Below, one piece after another: positions 1 through 12,600 of a DNA stretch of 64,000 bases. Under the pieces are notes generated by a model. It ran no database searches. It was not told where the DNA came from and saw only the letters and a program-made list of their open reading frames with translations. The first letter of the stretch is position 1. Each line of letters begins with the position of its first letter. The stretch covers positions 9,934,696 to 9,998,695 of the forward strand of contig CM019228.1 in assembly GCA_009741485.1 (NCBI GenBank), in the 5' to 3' direction. Made by a program: the position numbers and the translations under genes. Origin of the DNA: Malurus cyaneus samueli. Its lineage: Eukaryota; Chordata; Aves; Passeriformes; Maluridae.

Positions 1-538
1 TATCTGAGAGAGAGCAGCTCTATGCTCTCCAGCTGCCCTGGAGATAATGATTCACTCCAGTTGATCCCAAATGAATTTCAACTCACTATAGTTATTTCAT
101 ACTCTTGCCTGTTTGTTGTATAACTGTGTTTATGTTGTATAACTGAGTTGTTCTGTGACATATTGAGTTGTTCAGCTCATATTTTAGTTGGTGGCACTGA
201 AAGAGTCAAAGGATGAAAGCAGCACCTACTTTTATTTTGATTTCCCAGATGCATCAAAAGTGGCAGAATAAAATATGAAGATGGATGTATTATAATCTTG
301 ATACGCCTTAACATTCTTCCCACTGGAAAATAACCCTCTCCCAAAATAAATACAGGAGGTTTTCTTTGCCAGGAGACTGGCCCAAGATCAGGCTGCCAGG
401 CAATGAGCAAGCAATAGCAATTTATTCAGCTTTGTCCATAAACTACTTCCAACCCAGATTGCAAGTATCTGGCCTTCACTGCTGTTCTCTTTTCCATCCT
501 GAACTAATTCTTTAGGCAGCTGATAAATAACCTTTTTT

Positions 539-570
<32 letters not shown>

Positions 571-3500
571 CTGGCAAAGATTAAATGTTCCTAGTTGGAA
601 AAAAAAAGGCAGGCTTTTTACCTGATAATCAGGGATCCTTTTTAATGCAGCTGAAGAGTCCACCTGTCTCTCTAAAAAGCAGCCATAATCCTGTAGTCCA
701 GATCACATTTCAGAAAGAGATGACTCCATCACATACGTAGTTTATTGTGCTTGTAAAACATCTGCATAAGCTTGCTAAAAGCTTTGTTCTTACCAAAGAA
801 CTTTGCTCAGGTCTTCTGAAAAGTGGAAAATTATGAAGTGATTTAATTTTCTCCCTCTTAAGTTAATTTTTGTTCTCAATATAATCCAAAGACAAGCAGA
901 CCAATTGAACATTCCTTTTATATTTACTATTTGGCATATTATCATTTGCTATGATAATATAAATTTATGTCTTGAGAGTGTGTCCTATGGAGAGACTAGT
1001 GCTACCAGTTTTGCTGCAGTGATTTTCAGAGGTTTGGGCATTTTTTTCCTAGAACTTGTACTCAGACCTCTCTTTTAATGTGCTTCCTGCCTGCCTTGTG
1101 GTTCACCTCCACTTGCACAGCAGTGCTTTCTACAGAGATGTGACTGTGAAGTTGACTGTAGTTTGGCAACAGAGATGTCTGATTTGAAAGAGGTGACATT
1201 TGCCAGCCGTGGGCTCTACAACTGCAAAGCTGAGCCAGCTGTATCAGCTTAATTAATTGCATTCCTAGCTGTGTGAACTGTGACTGAGACTCAAAAATGG
1301 TGTGTAGGAAGGAGGTAGGGTGAGGAGTAATTCCAGGAAAATTATTTACTTTTGTTACATGCCTGAAGTAGGGAAGGTTGGATCTTCTATAGGAGTATGG
1401 TTAAAATTAGGCCACACATGGTAGCTCAGGGAGCCCAGTTGTATCTGCCCCATTGAAAAGCAGAATTTCTGTTACATCTTCTTCATGTTATTTAGTTTTA
1501 CAAGCTAAGAAAGGGTTGGGACATCTCTGTGAAATGTGGCCTCTCATGTGCCAAAAACATGGAGCTGTAGAGGAAAGCTCAGGTCTATGCCCTCACAAAT
1601 GTATCAGAGTGAAAAGGTTTGGAAACAATTCCCTTCTTCCACACTGATGATTGCACTTACCTTGTTTTCCCACTATAAGCTTTGTGGGCACAGCCTGGCC
1701 CTCTGGCCAGTCCTGTGTTTTCACATTAAAATATATAGGGAGCTTCACCTTTGTCCCTACACACTTCTTCTGACCCTTACCTCTCCATTATCTGGCTTTT
1801 CTACAACTGTGTTTTTCCTGTCATTCAGCCATTTCTCTTGTGGACTATTATTTTTGTTCCACTGCCCTTCATCCTCTTTTCCCATTCCTGTAGGCTTATT
1901 ACAGGATCACACTGCAGCCTTTCCACCTTCAATGCTATTTGACCACAGAAAACAGTGACTTCCAATCTATTTGCCACAAAGGGAAGTTCTCTCTTTGCAA
2001 TCAGAATGCAAGTAACCTGAAGGGTGGATTTGAGCACAGGGATTACAGCTGGAACAATAATGCCTTTGTAATACTGTCAGGATTATTCTTCTCCTGTGGA
2101 GAAAAACTTGAAGAGCAATACTGAATCTTCAAGCAAACAGAATCTCCAGCTGTCACTGATTTTGCTTCCTCTGGAGGAGACACATGCCTGTCCAAATACA
2201 ATATGCCTGAAGATCAACACTTGGCATCTATGTGACTACTGAAACATGATGTGTTTCTGAAACTCCCTAAAAGCAATGGAGAGGAAAGGGAAAGGAAAGG
2301 CCATACATGAGGGCTAGGCAGTTCATCTGTTACAGGACAGATTCCTGATTAGTATCCCGATTCTCAGCCCAATCCAGCTTAGAGTTTAGTTTGCTTTAGC
2401 AAACTGTTTGAATGATATCATACTTACTCTAGATGATTATGTTCTTGAAAATTCAGGTGAGAGAAATAATAAAGACTGAGAAACTAGAATCAAGAGAACT
2501 GCTGCAAAATATCTCAGATGTTTTGTGCCTTCCCATCAACAGCTTGCTGGAGACTTTTTAATGGGCAGTGCTCACACATTTTACTCTTAAGCTCCTTTTC
2601 TAGGCCTTTAACTGAAGTGGAATTACAGTCTCCTGAATTCAGGGCAGGCAATGCAGCTCTTGTTTAACAGTATTTCCATTTTTTGTCAAAAAATTTCTCT
2701 ATACACAAGTGAAGCCAAAAAGAATTGACCAACCCCTTCCCCCAAAAATGCTCATGCATTTGCTCATGGGCATGCTTTTTGATAAGCTCTCTTACAGAAA
2801 GCCATGATTTTACACTTGCAGGCAGTGCTGTTTGTCACTGCATGCTGGAATTGGATCTACCTTCCCCCACCAGCCTAAGGCTTCTCACTTGCTCCAGAAT
2901 CCCCCAGGTTCAGGAGGGAAATGCAGCTCCACTCTGGCTTGGCCTTGGACTGAATCACATGGATAGTTTAACTTAGCTCTGTCTCGGGAAGCAGTGAGCG
3001 TGCATGTTACATAATATAATCTTCATGTCTTGAGGATTCAGGCCTGTCCTCTTTTGTGCTGACAGATGGAAGAGGAGCCACGCTCTCTCTGGAGAGATGT
3101 CCCTGCACATCTCACTGCTCAGCCATGCTGGAATTAATGTGCTTCTCTCTGCAGCGGGGCACTGTTGTTCCCTGGCATTTGGCTCCAGAATAACTAGCTC
3201 TTTAGTATGCAGTGGATGCTATGCAGCCACCGTGATCCCAAGATTAATTTGTCTAGAAAAAGAGATACACGAAGAACCTCCAAAAGGAATTTGTGGGAGG
3301 ATGTACTCCAGTTTTTCTCAACAGCCTTGGTTTGTTCCCAGCTGAAACCCAGACACAGGTGTTGTGGACAACCAGATTTCTGCTTTGTGCCCTCACTCTG
3401 TCCCATTACACAGTTTATTCAGCTGTGGCTGCTGTTTTGTTACTCGGTACTGTGACATGGCCCCTGTCTGCATTGTTACTGCCTCTGTTAGTCAAGCCGT

Positions 3501-5150
3501 TTCATCAAGCTCTGATCTCTGATGTGCTCTCCAAAGGGATGAATCACACCTGCACTAGTGAGTCCCTTCTCACTAATGAGGCATATGCTCCAAATTCTGC
3601 AGTGTTCAGTTGATTGAGGCAAGGAGCTACAACCCACCTGTGGACAGAAATGGCACTACAGTCCTCAGGAATAGCTCAAAAGACCCCCAGGAAGGTGAGG
3701 ACATTGTTAGTCAGATTAGAGAGGAATCCTATCTGTGGGACTTCCTCACAACAATGCCTCATCAGCACCAGCTGTAACTCCAAATGCAGCAGCTTCTCTA
3801 GAAGTAATGTTACATCCTGAGTGAATTAATTTCCCAAGACATGGAGCTATCGAGAAATGTTCATTGCAGCCTCCTGCTACCTCTGAGGTTCCTTGTAGAA
3901 GCACCCCTGTAGCAACCATGGCTACAGCAATGCAGGTGAAGTAGGGAAAGCCAGGACTCATGTTCATCCAGCCATGAGTAGTGATTCTGCACTGCTGATA
4001 GCAAACAAGAGCAGCCTGTTCTGAAATAAAAAACAGCCCACAACAAACCCCCAAAAGGTACCTTGGCTATTATTAGGAGCTGAAATGACACTGTAAGGTT
4101 GAGTGGAAAGTTGGTGCTTGACACGCGTCCCTGCCACAAACCCCTTGAACAGCCCATTTATGCACCACAAAGCTGCTGCCAAGTGTCCTAAGTGGGAAAG
4201 GGGCAGAGGGGCCAGCCTTGTCTCTCTGCCATCCAGAGGATGGATGGAGGGCACCTTGAGCAGGAATTGCACATGGCTGCTGCCCATCTGGTGCTGACAG
4301 CACAGCTGGAGACACAGTGCACTGAGCCAGGGATGCAGCATCATCCTCTTTCCATGGCAGCTTTGCCCTGATCAGCACATGTACCTGTAATGGTGGGGGC
4401 ACAGCAGCACAGTGGGACCCCAGGCTGCAGAGAAGACACACTTGGATTGTTGCAGAGAAGACTGTCATCACATAGTAACTACTGTGCATGTGCCAGCAAG
4501 AGCAAAGTGAGCATGAGTAAGCTTATTATGCGATAATCACACCTTCATCTTTCTGGGTAGATAAACTGCTGAGGTATCCAAGTCTGGCAGTGAGGCACAA
4601 TCACTGTCTGAGGATGAGCAAGAAGCAACTGGGACCTTTCCCCATTGGAAACATTATGTCTGATTTGATGCCATTATCCTTTTCTGTTTTTAAACAGAAC
4701 ATCGTTATTGAGCCACCTGTCACCACTTAATTACCTGTGTTTGATTACAAAGATGTTAAGTAATCGGCCTTTTATGTGCAATCTCCTTCATTTTTATATC
4801 CTTTCATGATGTGCCCTAGCAAAGCTTCTATGTCCATTTCAAAGGCTGCATCAAAACTTCTCCTGTGAACTATGTTAGGCACGCAGCAGCCTAACCTCCT
4901 CTCCTGAGCTTCGTGAAATCTGGATCACGACTTTGAATCCTCCCAGCTATATCAATTAGACCCATAGGTGCTAACCTATGGGGACAGTGTCCACCGCGGC
5001 CCCGTGTCGATAGGCTGAGCAGGCAAGTGCAGCACTCAGGTGGGCCACGACCCCGACAGCATGCTGGGTCCCGATTGCAACTTGGAGGAACTGTCCAAGG
5101 GGCACACATGTGGGCCGGTGGGTCACTCTGTGGGGCAGCCCTTGGAGGCA
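1..5150. other. Intergenic, upstream of CABP1
   Basis: AT-moderate sequence with stops in all frames. No exon, RNA gene or intact repeat is recognised apart from the poly(T) tract. Small ORFs here have no family resemblance. Confidence 0.6.
533..567. repeat. Poly(T) tract
   Basis: 28 consecutive T at 540-567 after a shorter T run. This may be the poly(A) tail of an old minus-strand retroposed copy, but no element body is recognised. Confidence 0.8.
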
Positions 5151-6680
5151 CTCAGCTCCTTCCTGAGCTCGGGAGCCTCGGGAGTCAGGCCTCCTTCACC
5201 GTCGCCCCCGGGACGCCGCCGCCAACCTCGCCGTCTGCGCCGCCGGGGGCAATGGTCCCGCGGATCCCGCCCGCCGCCCGCCGTGGGCTGCGGCCCGCGT
5301 CCCCCTCCCGCCGTGCCCGGCCGCCGGGCCCTGCCCGCCCGCCGCGCTGCGGGAGCGCCGCCCGTCGCCGCCCGCACCCTCGGCGGCGCCGCTTCGCCTG
5401 CGGCGCGCCCGGACCGAGCCGGCCCCCGCGGGGGGAGGCCCCGGCTCACCTGGAGAGGAGGCGGCGGCGGCGCGGGGTGGGGGAGCCCCGGAGGGGGGGG
5501 ACGGTGCCCGCCAGCCCCCGCCGGAGCGCCCCTGCCGCGGCCTTTGTCTGATCTGTCACATGGGCCGCGGTGCGGGATTTAAGCGGGTCTCCGCAGGACA
5601 TGCCGTGAGCAGCGCGCCGCAGCCCTGCCCGCAGCGGCAGCGCTCCGCCCGGCCGGGGATGCGGCTCTAGCGGCCCCGCGATGAGCGGCTCCTCCATGGC
5701 GAAGAGCGAGTCCCGCACTTCGCTGCTGAAGGCGGCGGGGAGCCGGCGGGCGGCGGGCGGCCAACCCCAGCCCCGCGGCAGCCGCGTCCGGGACGGCAAA
5801 GGACAAGGCGGGCAGATGGGGAGGGAGCTAAGCCAGGAGCAGCTCCCCGGGGAGCCCAGTGCCCGCAGGCCGCTCTGCCACCCGGGCGCCCGGGAGGACG
5901 GAGCGAGGGGCGCGGGGAAGCTGTCACATGGACGGGGGGAGAGCCAGCCCGAGCCGGCGGAAGGAGGTCCAAGGAGAGGCAGCGGCAAGGAACCGGTGCG
6001 GACATCCAGGCAGCATCACCACCTCCCGCCGCACGCCAGCCACGGTCACCCCCAGGACCAGCATCAGCTCTCAGACAGGGATGGGGAGGAGGCAGAGGAG
6101 GACTTTTTCTTCAGTCACAGGCAGAGGTCCAGCAGAGAGTCCCTGAAGCTCTCGGAAGGCGCTTCACCTCTGTCCAAATCCAGCAGCAAGTACTCCACCA
6201 AGTCCAGCGGCAGCGATCGGTCAGTGGAAGCGGATCCCCTCATCCAGCAGCTGCACCCCATGCTCAGCTCGGTCTTTGGCCAGGTAAGGGGCGAAGCACC
6301 CCTCGCCACCCACCCCTTCCTCTCTCCCCACCCGCCTTCCCTCCGGGCCCCCTCCTCCTGCAGCTCACGGACATTCGGCTCCTCGCTCCGGAGCCCCCCG
6401 TGCCCCCGGGCGCAGCCCGCAGCTGTAAATGCACTGCTTCCTGGCTGCCTCTGCCGAACTTCTCCCGGCGCTGCGGCACGGCCGGGGCGCTGCGGGGTCG
6501 ACCCCGAGGAGGCTCCGCGCCGGAGACGGGGCGCGGGTCGGAGCCCTCGGCGCCCGCCTGCCCCGCCGGGCGCTGCGGAGGGCGCTCTCGGTGGTGTGCT
6601 GACGGGGGAAGTGCCGGTGCTTTTTCTGTCGCCGGGGGAAGTTGTGGCTCTGCCTGCCGAGGGTGAGACTCAGAGAAGGG
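5150..6680. promoter_or_regulatory. CABP1: CpG island and promoter of the caldendrin transcript
   Basis: Dense CpG and GC boxes begin near 5150 and run through exon 1 into intron 1. There is no clear TATA box; the start site should lie within about 100-400 bases upstream of 5681. Long ORFs on both strands here are by-products of GC richness. Confidence 0.75.
5681..6283 (+). CDS. CABP1: CABP1 caldendrin-specific first coding exon
   Basis: Encodes 201 residues ending SSVFGQ before a GTAAGG donor. The segment [14 protein letters not shown] (residues 7-20) matches the caldendrin N-terminus, and [16 protein letters not shown] matches the end of its unique region. It is basic and proline/glycine-rich. 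A His-rich patch lies at about 112-128, an acidic run (GEEAEED) at about 135-141 and a Ser-rich block at about 150-181. No ATG lies upstream in frame before a stop, so the extra N-terminal stretch of the human protein is not seen. The exon sits inside a CpG island and its frame is intact. Confidence 0.93.
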
Positions 6681-9600
6681 GATTTTTAAAAGCTATTTAC
6701 TTATTAGATTCCGTCACTCTGGCTCCTCGCCTTGCTTTGCTATATTTGTTTACATCTTCTTATGGTACATTTCTGTACAATCAGCATGCGAATCATTTCT
6801 GATGGCAGAAGCTATTAGGAGAAGGTAGTGGGGAGGACAACAACAACAAAAAAATCCTGACCCAATTCCGAAGCCTTCCCAGTCACTATGTTAGGATGGA
6901 ACGGATGCTTTTGGTGTTTGCAAGCTCTTTCGGTACAAAGCTGTCACTTTTAGTTGCTTTTGGTAGTGAAATTACCCAACACGGTTGCTCTCTAAAAATG
7001 AAAAGGCAGAGGTAGACGAGTTTGAAATTTTCTTTTAGAGACATCTAGGGATGTTACTGGAAGATGTAATCTCTGGGAAGATTAATGTAACTGCAATCTT
7101 CCATAAGCAGAATTATAGGTATAAACCAGTAGCCTGGGTGGCTAAATTCCAGCCCTGGAAATGATTGATTAAACCAGAACTATGATTTCTGGAGTTTGTT
7201 GTCATTAAATCTTTTCTTTCTTTTCTTTTTTCTTTTTTTTTTCTTTTTAATGCATGCTTAGGAGGCTTTGTAGGGAACTCATTCAAACTGAGATTATGGA
7301 GAGAATTAGAAAAATTTTTGTAATGGGGTAGAAGGAGGTGATACACCCGTTGTTTAATCTAGGAATGTTGTCTACTTCTGTTCATCTTGACTTCTCCAGA
7401 TAAAAATCAAAACACATCTGTTCTCTTCAAAGCACAACAGTTTTCCATCCCCACTGACAGTCTGTTGTTTATGGTTGTGTTTAACTTAAAACGACTATAA
7501 CCTTCCTCATGCCAATTGTGCACCCAAAGTCTAGATTAAAATTTTATTGAAATAATAAGGAAGAGCCTAGTAGCAGACTGATGCTTAACCAGGTTTTAAA
7601 AAACAATATTTGAGCACCAGGCTTTGAAATCTGCGGTCTTGGCTCTGACTTACACTGTAGTCCTGAGGGAAGTGAAGATGTATCCGAGAAGAGATTTTAA
7701 GTCTATGGAACTGTATGTCCCCAAAGTGCCAGAAATACAAACAAATCCATGCCAGTTCTCCCACTTACAGAAACCTCTCTGGTTTTGAACCCAATCCCTG
7801 CCTGAACAAGATCTTTATTTTACCTGCTCTGCTGTCCACATTCCAGTGTCAAAAGATACTTCTGAAAGCTGTGCATTTATCAGAATTTATCTGTGGTGTT
7901 GAACAACGCTCTTCACAGAAATGAGACAGAAACAATTCTGGTTTTCACTTTTTCACTGGGTACATTGCACCAGTGCTTACACACATAGCCCCCAACATCT
8001 TTATTCTAGATCATAGTGTTATTTATTCCCTCTTATCTCTATATTTATCTCTCATTTGCTTTCTTTGAAGTAACTATGACAGAATGACCATTTAGTGAAG
8101 ATTTTAGGACTGATTTTTAGGAGTGGCTGTAGAAGATCCCCCTGTACAGGGGACAAGATAGGGAACTATAATTTAGGATACACAAAGAGCTGGTTACAGA
8201 AATAAATATGTGAAGCACTTTTTTTTTCCCTTTTTTTTTTTTTCTTTTTTTTCAAATCCTGGGATGAATAAAGGCCCAGGGGCAAAATGAATGGAAATTC
8301 TGTCATGGTACAGAATGATACAAATTTTGTTTCTGCAAATGAATAAATAAATGTCCAGCGTTGTGTAAAAATGTGCATGAAGGTTTGAGACAGGCAAGGG
8401 CTTACATCTGCAAGAGCCCAAGTTGCAGCCTGAGCTGTGAAGAGTCATAGGTGCAGAAGTGTCCAGGGTTGCAGTCTGAGGCTGCAGGTACTGTAACACC
8501 AGTCTGCTCCACATTGTAATTAGAAGACAGCAACAGCTGAGCAGATAATTTATTTAATATGAGAACTTCTTTCCAGCCCACACAGCCCAGTGTGAAACAG
8601 TTAAAACAGTAATTTTGCAGTACATAGGAGAGGAGCACTGTGATGCATATCCGCAGCAGCAGAGCACTGTGGTCCAGAAGCACCAGTATATCTTGTCCCA
8701 GCTCCACAGATGTCCACATCACCACCCTGTTCCATGGTGGTGCAGTGATGTGGTCGCAGATGCAGACACTACAGTGGTACAGTCAGATACACAGAAAGAT
8801 TGCAGGGCTGACACCACGGAGGATGTCATTATTGCAGTAACAGCAAAAAGGAGCAGTTCAGGACTAGAGGGTTGTGTCTGAGTGAGACAGATTTGTAGCT
8901 GTGCAGAAAAAAAGACGGAGTGAAGGAAGAAGCGCCGTGTTTATATAACCAGCACAGCAATATAGTGCACTGTGGGTGTGTACTCCAGGAGAATGCTAAG
9001 ATACTGCCAGGATACAGGATGCAGTGATATTTTATTAATTAGGCTTATGCTACATTGGTGCAGTCATATTCTAATACCATTAAGCAATAATACTCTTTTA
9101 GGATATTTTACCATTTTGTAATTGAGTGGTACACAAATTAACAAAAGTAGAGTAGTGTAATGATGCATTAAGTATAAGCCAGGATGTCATCTTAGCCTAA
9201 TGACATGTTTGCACACTGGCTCCGCATGGCAGCTGCAGAAGAGCACTCTGCTGTGGAGTTTATACTGGGTGAGGATGCAGTGCATGCAGCTCTGAGTGCC
9301 TGGACAACACGGCACTGACAATGCAGTGGTGTGGTAATGCAATCCTGGGGCCGGGCAGAGATGTGATACTGGTGCCATGCGGTAGGAGTTTGGCAGTGCA
9401 TGGGTGTGATAATTGTAGAGTGTTGTAGCCTGACAGAAGAGTTTAGCAGTCTACTGATGTAGTAATACAATATTTGAGACAAGAGCCATTCTATACAGCA
9501 GTGATCACTTCTGGTGTGATATTTGCAAAGGGCTGCACTGATCTGACAGCACCATCCCACTGTAGAAGGCAGCAAGTGAAGTATTACCACCATGCCGCTG

Positions 9601-12600
9601 TTTTGGAAGCACAGCTGTGAGTTAGCATGAGGACAACGCTGCAGATTTACCTGGTGACAGAGTGCAATGTGAGTACGGGCTGGTTTTATGTGGGACAGTG
9701 GGATAGCATTCTTTTGAAGTGGCCCTGCAGTGGCAGGAACTTAGTGCAGTTCAAAAGCAGTGCTGTGTCTCACGGGTGTAGTTGGCAAGGGATGTATGTA
9801 TGATAATGCAGCAGAGTGGGAAAGTCGCAAGAAAAGGGAGCGTGAGGAGGATATTTCATATGATTTTGGCTTGATGGGATAGTGTTGGAGTGGCCAAGTG
9901 GCAAAAGAGTGTTGTGAAGCATAAGGGAGCATGCTTATTACCTGTACAGGGCAGAAGAGCATGAAGATGCTGTCATGACTATCTCATGGCTACAAATCAC
10001 AGCTCGGCAACAGCAGAGGAGCCGTGACCTCTCGGCCGCTGGGGTGGTGGCGAGGTGGCAGCCTGGCACTAACACAGTTTATTAATGTGACAACAATAGC
10101 AACAGCAGCATAGGGACTGGGACAGCATGCGGTGGCAGCCGGACCGCAGTGCAAGTTTTGTGGCATTCCTGTGGCAGTGGCGATGTGGTTGCGGTGCCTA
10201 CGGTGCAGCAGCCGTTTGGCACCGGGCTCACCGCACAGCTCCGTACCGGGACTGCGGCACAGAGACCTGCCGGTTCTCCTCGCTTCATTCCTCCTGTGCC
10301 TCAGCACTGGCCTAGCTGGCACCTTTAAGAAGAGCTTTTTCCGGGCATTTACTATGCAATATTAATTTGTAAGCGATCCTGCCATGTGAGAGCTGAAGAT
10401 TTTCAGAGCCGTTTAGCTTTCACACCCTGCCTGACTGTTAAATTTTTCAGTGAAGTGATTCCCCAACAGTTTTCTGTCAATTGCCTCTGGTAGCACGGGG
10501 ATCAAAGGGGTCAAACAATTGCCGTAGAGAATCATGAAATATTTACAGGGTTTTGCTGTTAGCACGGTGGCCAAATGAGCTTTTGTATTTCTATTTGTAC
10601 AGGGAGTTTAAAGTCTCTCCTGCACCATCTCCCATTCCTGCTTTAATGTCAGCGTCCACATTACCATCAAAATAGGGGAGGAATCTGCCTGCATTTCCTG
10701 TGAAATTTTCCTTTTCTTGTCGTGCTGCATCCTCCTTTATTCTTGAGCTTTAGTTCTTAACAGGTTTTAATGGACCTTACAGCAAACTGGGATGACAGAA
10801 GTGGCCCCATTTTGGGGCAAGAAGTGTCCCTGGGCTGCCTGTGTGGAAAGCATGTGTCAAGAACATTTTCTTCTAACCAACCGAGAGCATGTAGGGAAAA
10901 GGTGCCTTGTCCAGCCTCTCACCTTTCTGGCCTCCTCATCTGCCAGATGACTTAGTTCCTTCCAACGTCTTTGGCTTCAGCTGATTCTAGCGGGCGTTTT
11001 GCCCAAGAGCAGTCACTGCATTGGGACCATTCTTGGAGCTCCACCCATGGCGAACCAGGAAACCCTGGCAAGCTCTGTCGGGGAAGAGTGGCTCCTGGCC
11101 CAGTGATGGGAGTTTTCATTTGGCCTTGTGTGTTAGCGAGGGAGGCTGCGGCGTGTTGGGCTGCTCCGGAGCAGTGACACCAGCAATGGAAGCCTTCATG
11201 TCACATTGTGGGGTGGCAAGGTGAAGGTGAAAGATCTGGGTTCGGGGGTGCTCGCGTGCTGTGTTGTGCCTGTAAGGCAAGGGGAGCAGTGGCATGTTGG
11301 GGCTCGTGACAAACTGAGACAGTCTGTAACTAAACTGCTTATTAAACTGTTAAATCGGCACAGTAATTTGGGGTGAACAGTCTTCTGGCTTTGCATGACT
11401 GACTGCTGTAGTGATGCTGGTCCCGTGGCACAGTCTTGGCTCTCTGGTGTGGAGCGTGGGTGCACAGATTAGGAGGCAGAAAAAAAGGAAGAAATGCCGT
11501 ATCTGCACCGACTTTTCCTCCGTGTTTTATGGCATCTCTGAAGGCTTCTGCTGGCCCCAAAAGGGTCCCTAAAGGGGGCGGGCGGAGAGGGAAGGGAATC
11601 CCCGTGGCCGCAGGGGACACTCCCGCGGACGGCAGTATTCCCCTCGATGTTACCCCTCCCGCCTCGGCTGCCCGGGATCGGCTCTGCGGGCGCCCGGTCC
11701 CCCTCGCTCTCCGCCGCGGGGCTCCGGGACAGCGGGGTGGCGGCGGCCCCGGTGCCGCGTGCCCGCGGCCCCGGGGCGCCCCCGCGCGGCCCGGCCGCCC
11801 GTCCCGGGACCCTTCGCCGCCCGGCGGGGCCGTTTTGGCACGGACCCGCCGCTTTCTGGGCTCCCGGGACATGCCCGGGCCCTGGGCCGTTCCGTGAGTG
11901 TGTCAGACCCGGCGTGCGCTCCGTTGTTGCCATGATGTAAGCGAGAGGCGCTCCCAAGCGCGTATTCACAGGGGTCCGGATGCCTGCTTTCGGCCCATAG
12001 AGCCTCCGTGTTTCCATCCCTGCATGAGTTGCCACAGCCCATGTCCATGCATGTAGATTGACATAAAAAGCCTTCATGTACATGTCTTGTCTATGTACAC
12101 ACAGCCTGCTCGTGCAGCTTCTGCTAATTCTTCTGTGTGGCTACACAACCACCTCTGTACACGCTTATGCATTCCTGTGCTTAAAACATCGGTCGGCGTT
12201 TGCGTACACACCTGCCTGCTGCCACCCGCCGCACCGTCCAAGGTACGTGTCATGTTTTTATATGTAACGAAGTCAGACACAGAAACAGTGTTCCACTTGA
12301 GCGTATCCACTCAGTTCCCCCCTTGCTCAGCTTGGAGAGAAGTTTATCACATTTATTGCTTGAAAAGAGCTTGAGGGATGTGAGCCAGACGTACAGAATC
12401 ACTAAGGGGCAATGGATAAGTCTTCTGCCTGGATAAGTGGGTCTGCCAGGAAACATTAATCTTTGTCAGTGATTTACTTTTTAAACCTGTTTTAAATGGC
12501 TACAGAAAGATATCAAAATAAAACCAAGCTAAAAGAACATCCATTAAATATTCTGTTCATGAAATATACAGCAGCATGATATAATGCACTGAAATACACA

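Noticed and set aside
1..5150. POP5 or another upstream neighbour known from human synteny
   Set aside because: No exon of POP5 or any other gene could be recognised in either strand of this stretch.
5681..6802. CABP1 exon 1 extending to the stop at 6802
   Set aside because: Homology stops at FGQ at 6283, exactly at a GTAAGG donor; the remainder is intron read-through.
10930..10980. Possible CR1 LINE 3' end fragment (AGATGACTTAGTTCCTTCCAA)
   Set aside because: Only a short resemblance to the CR1 tail, with no body or terminal octamer repeat seen; a repeat-library search would be needed.
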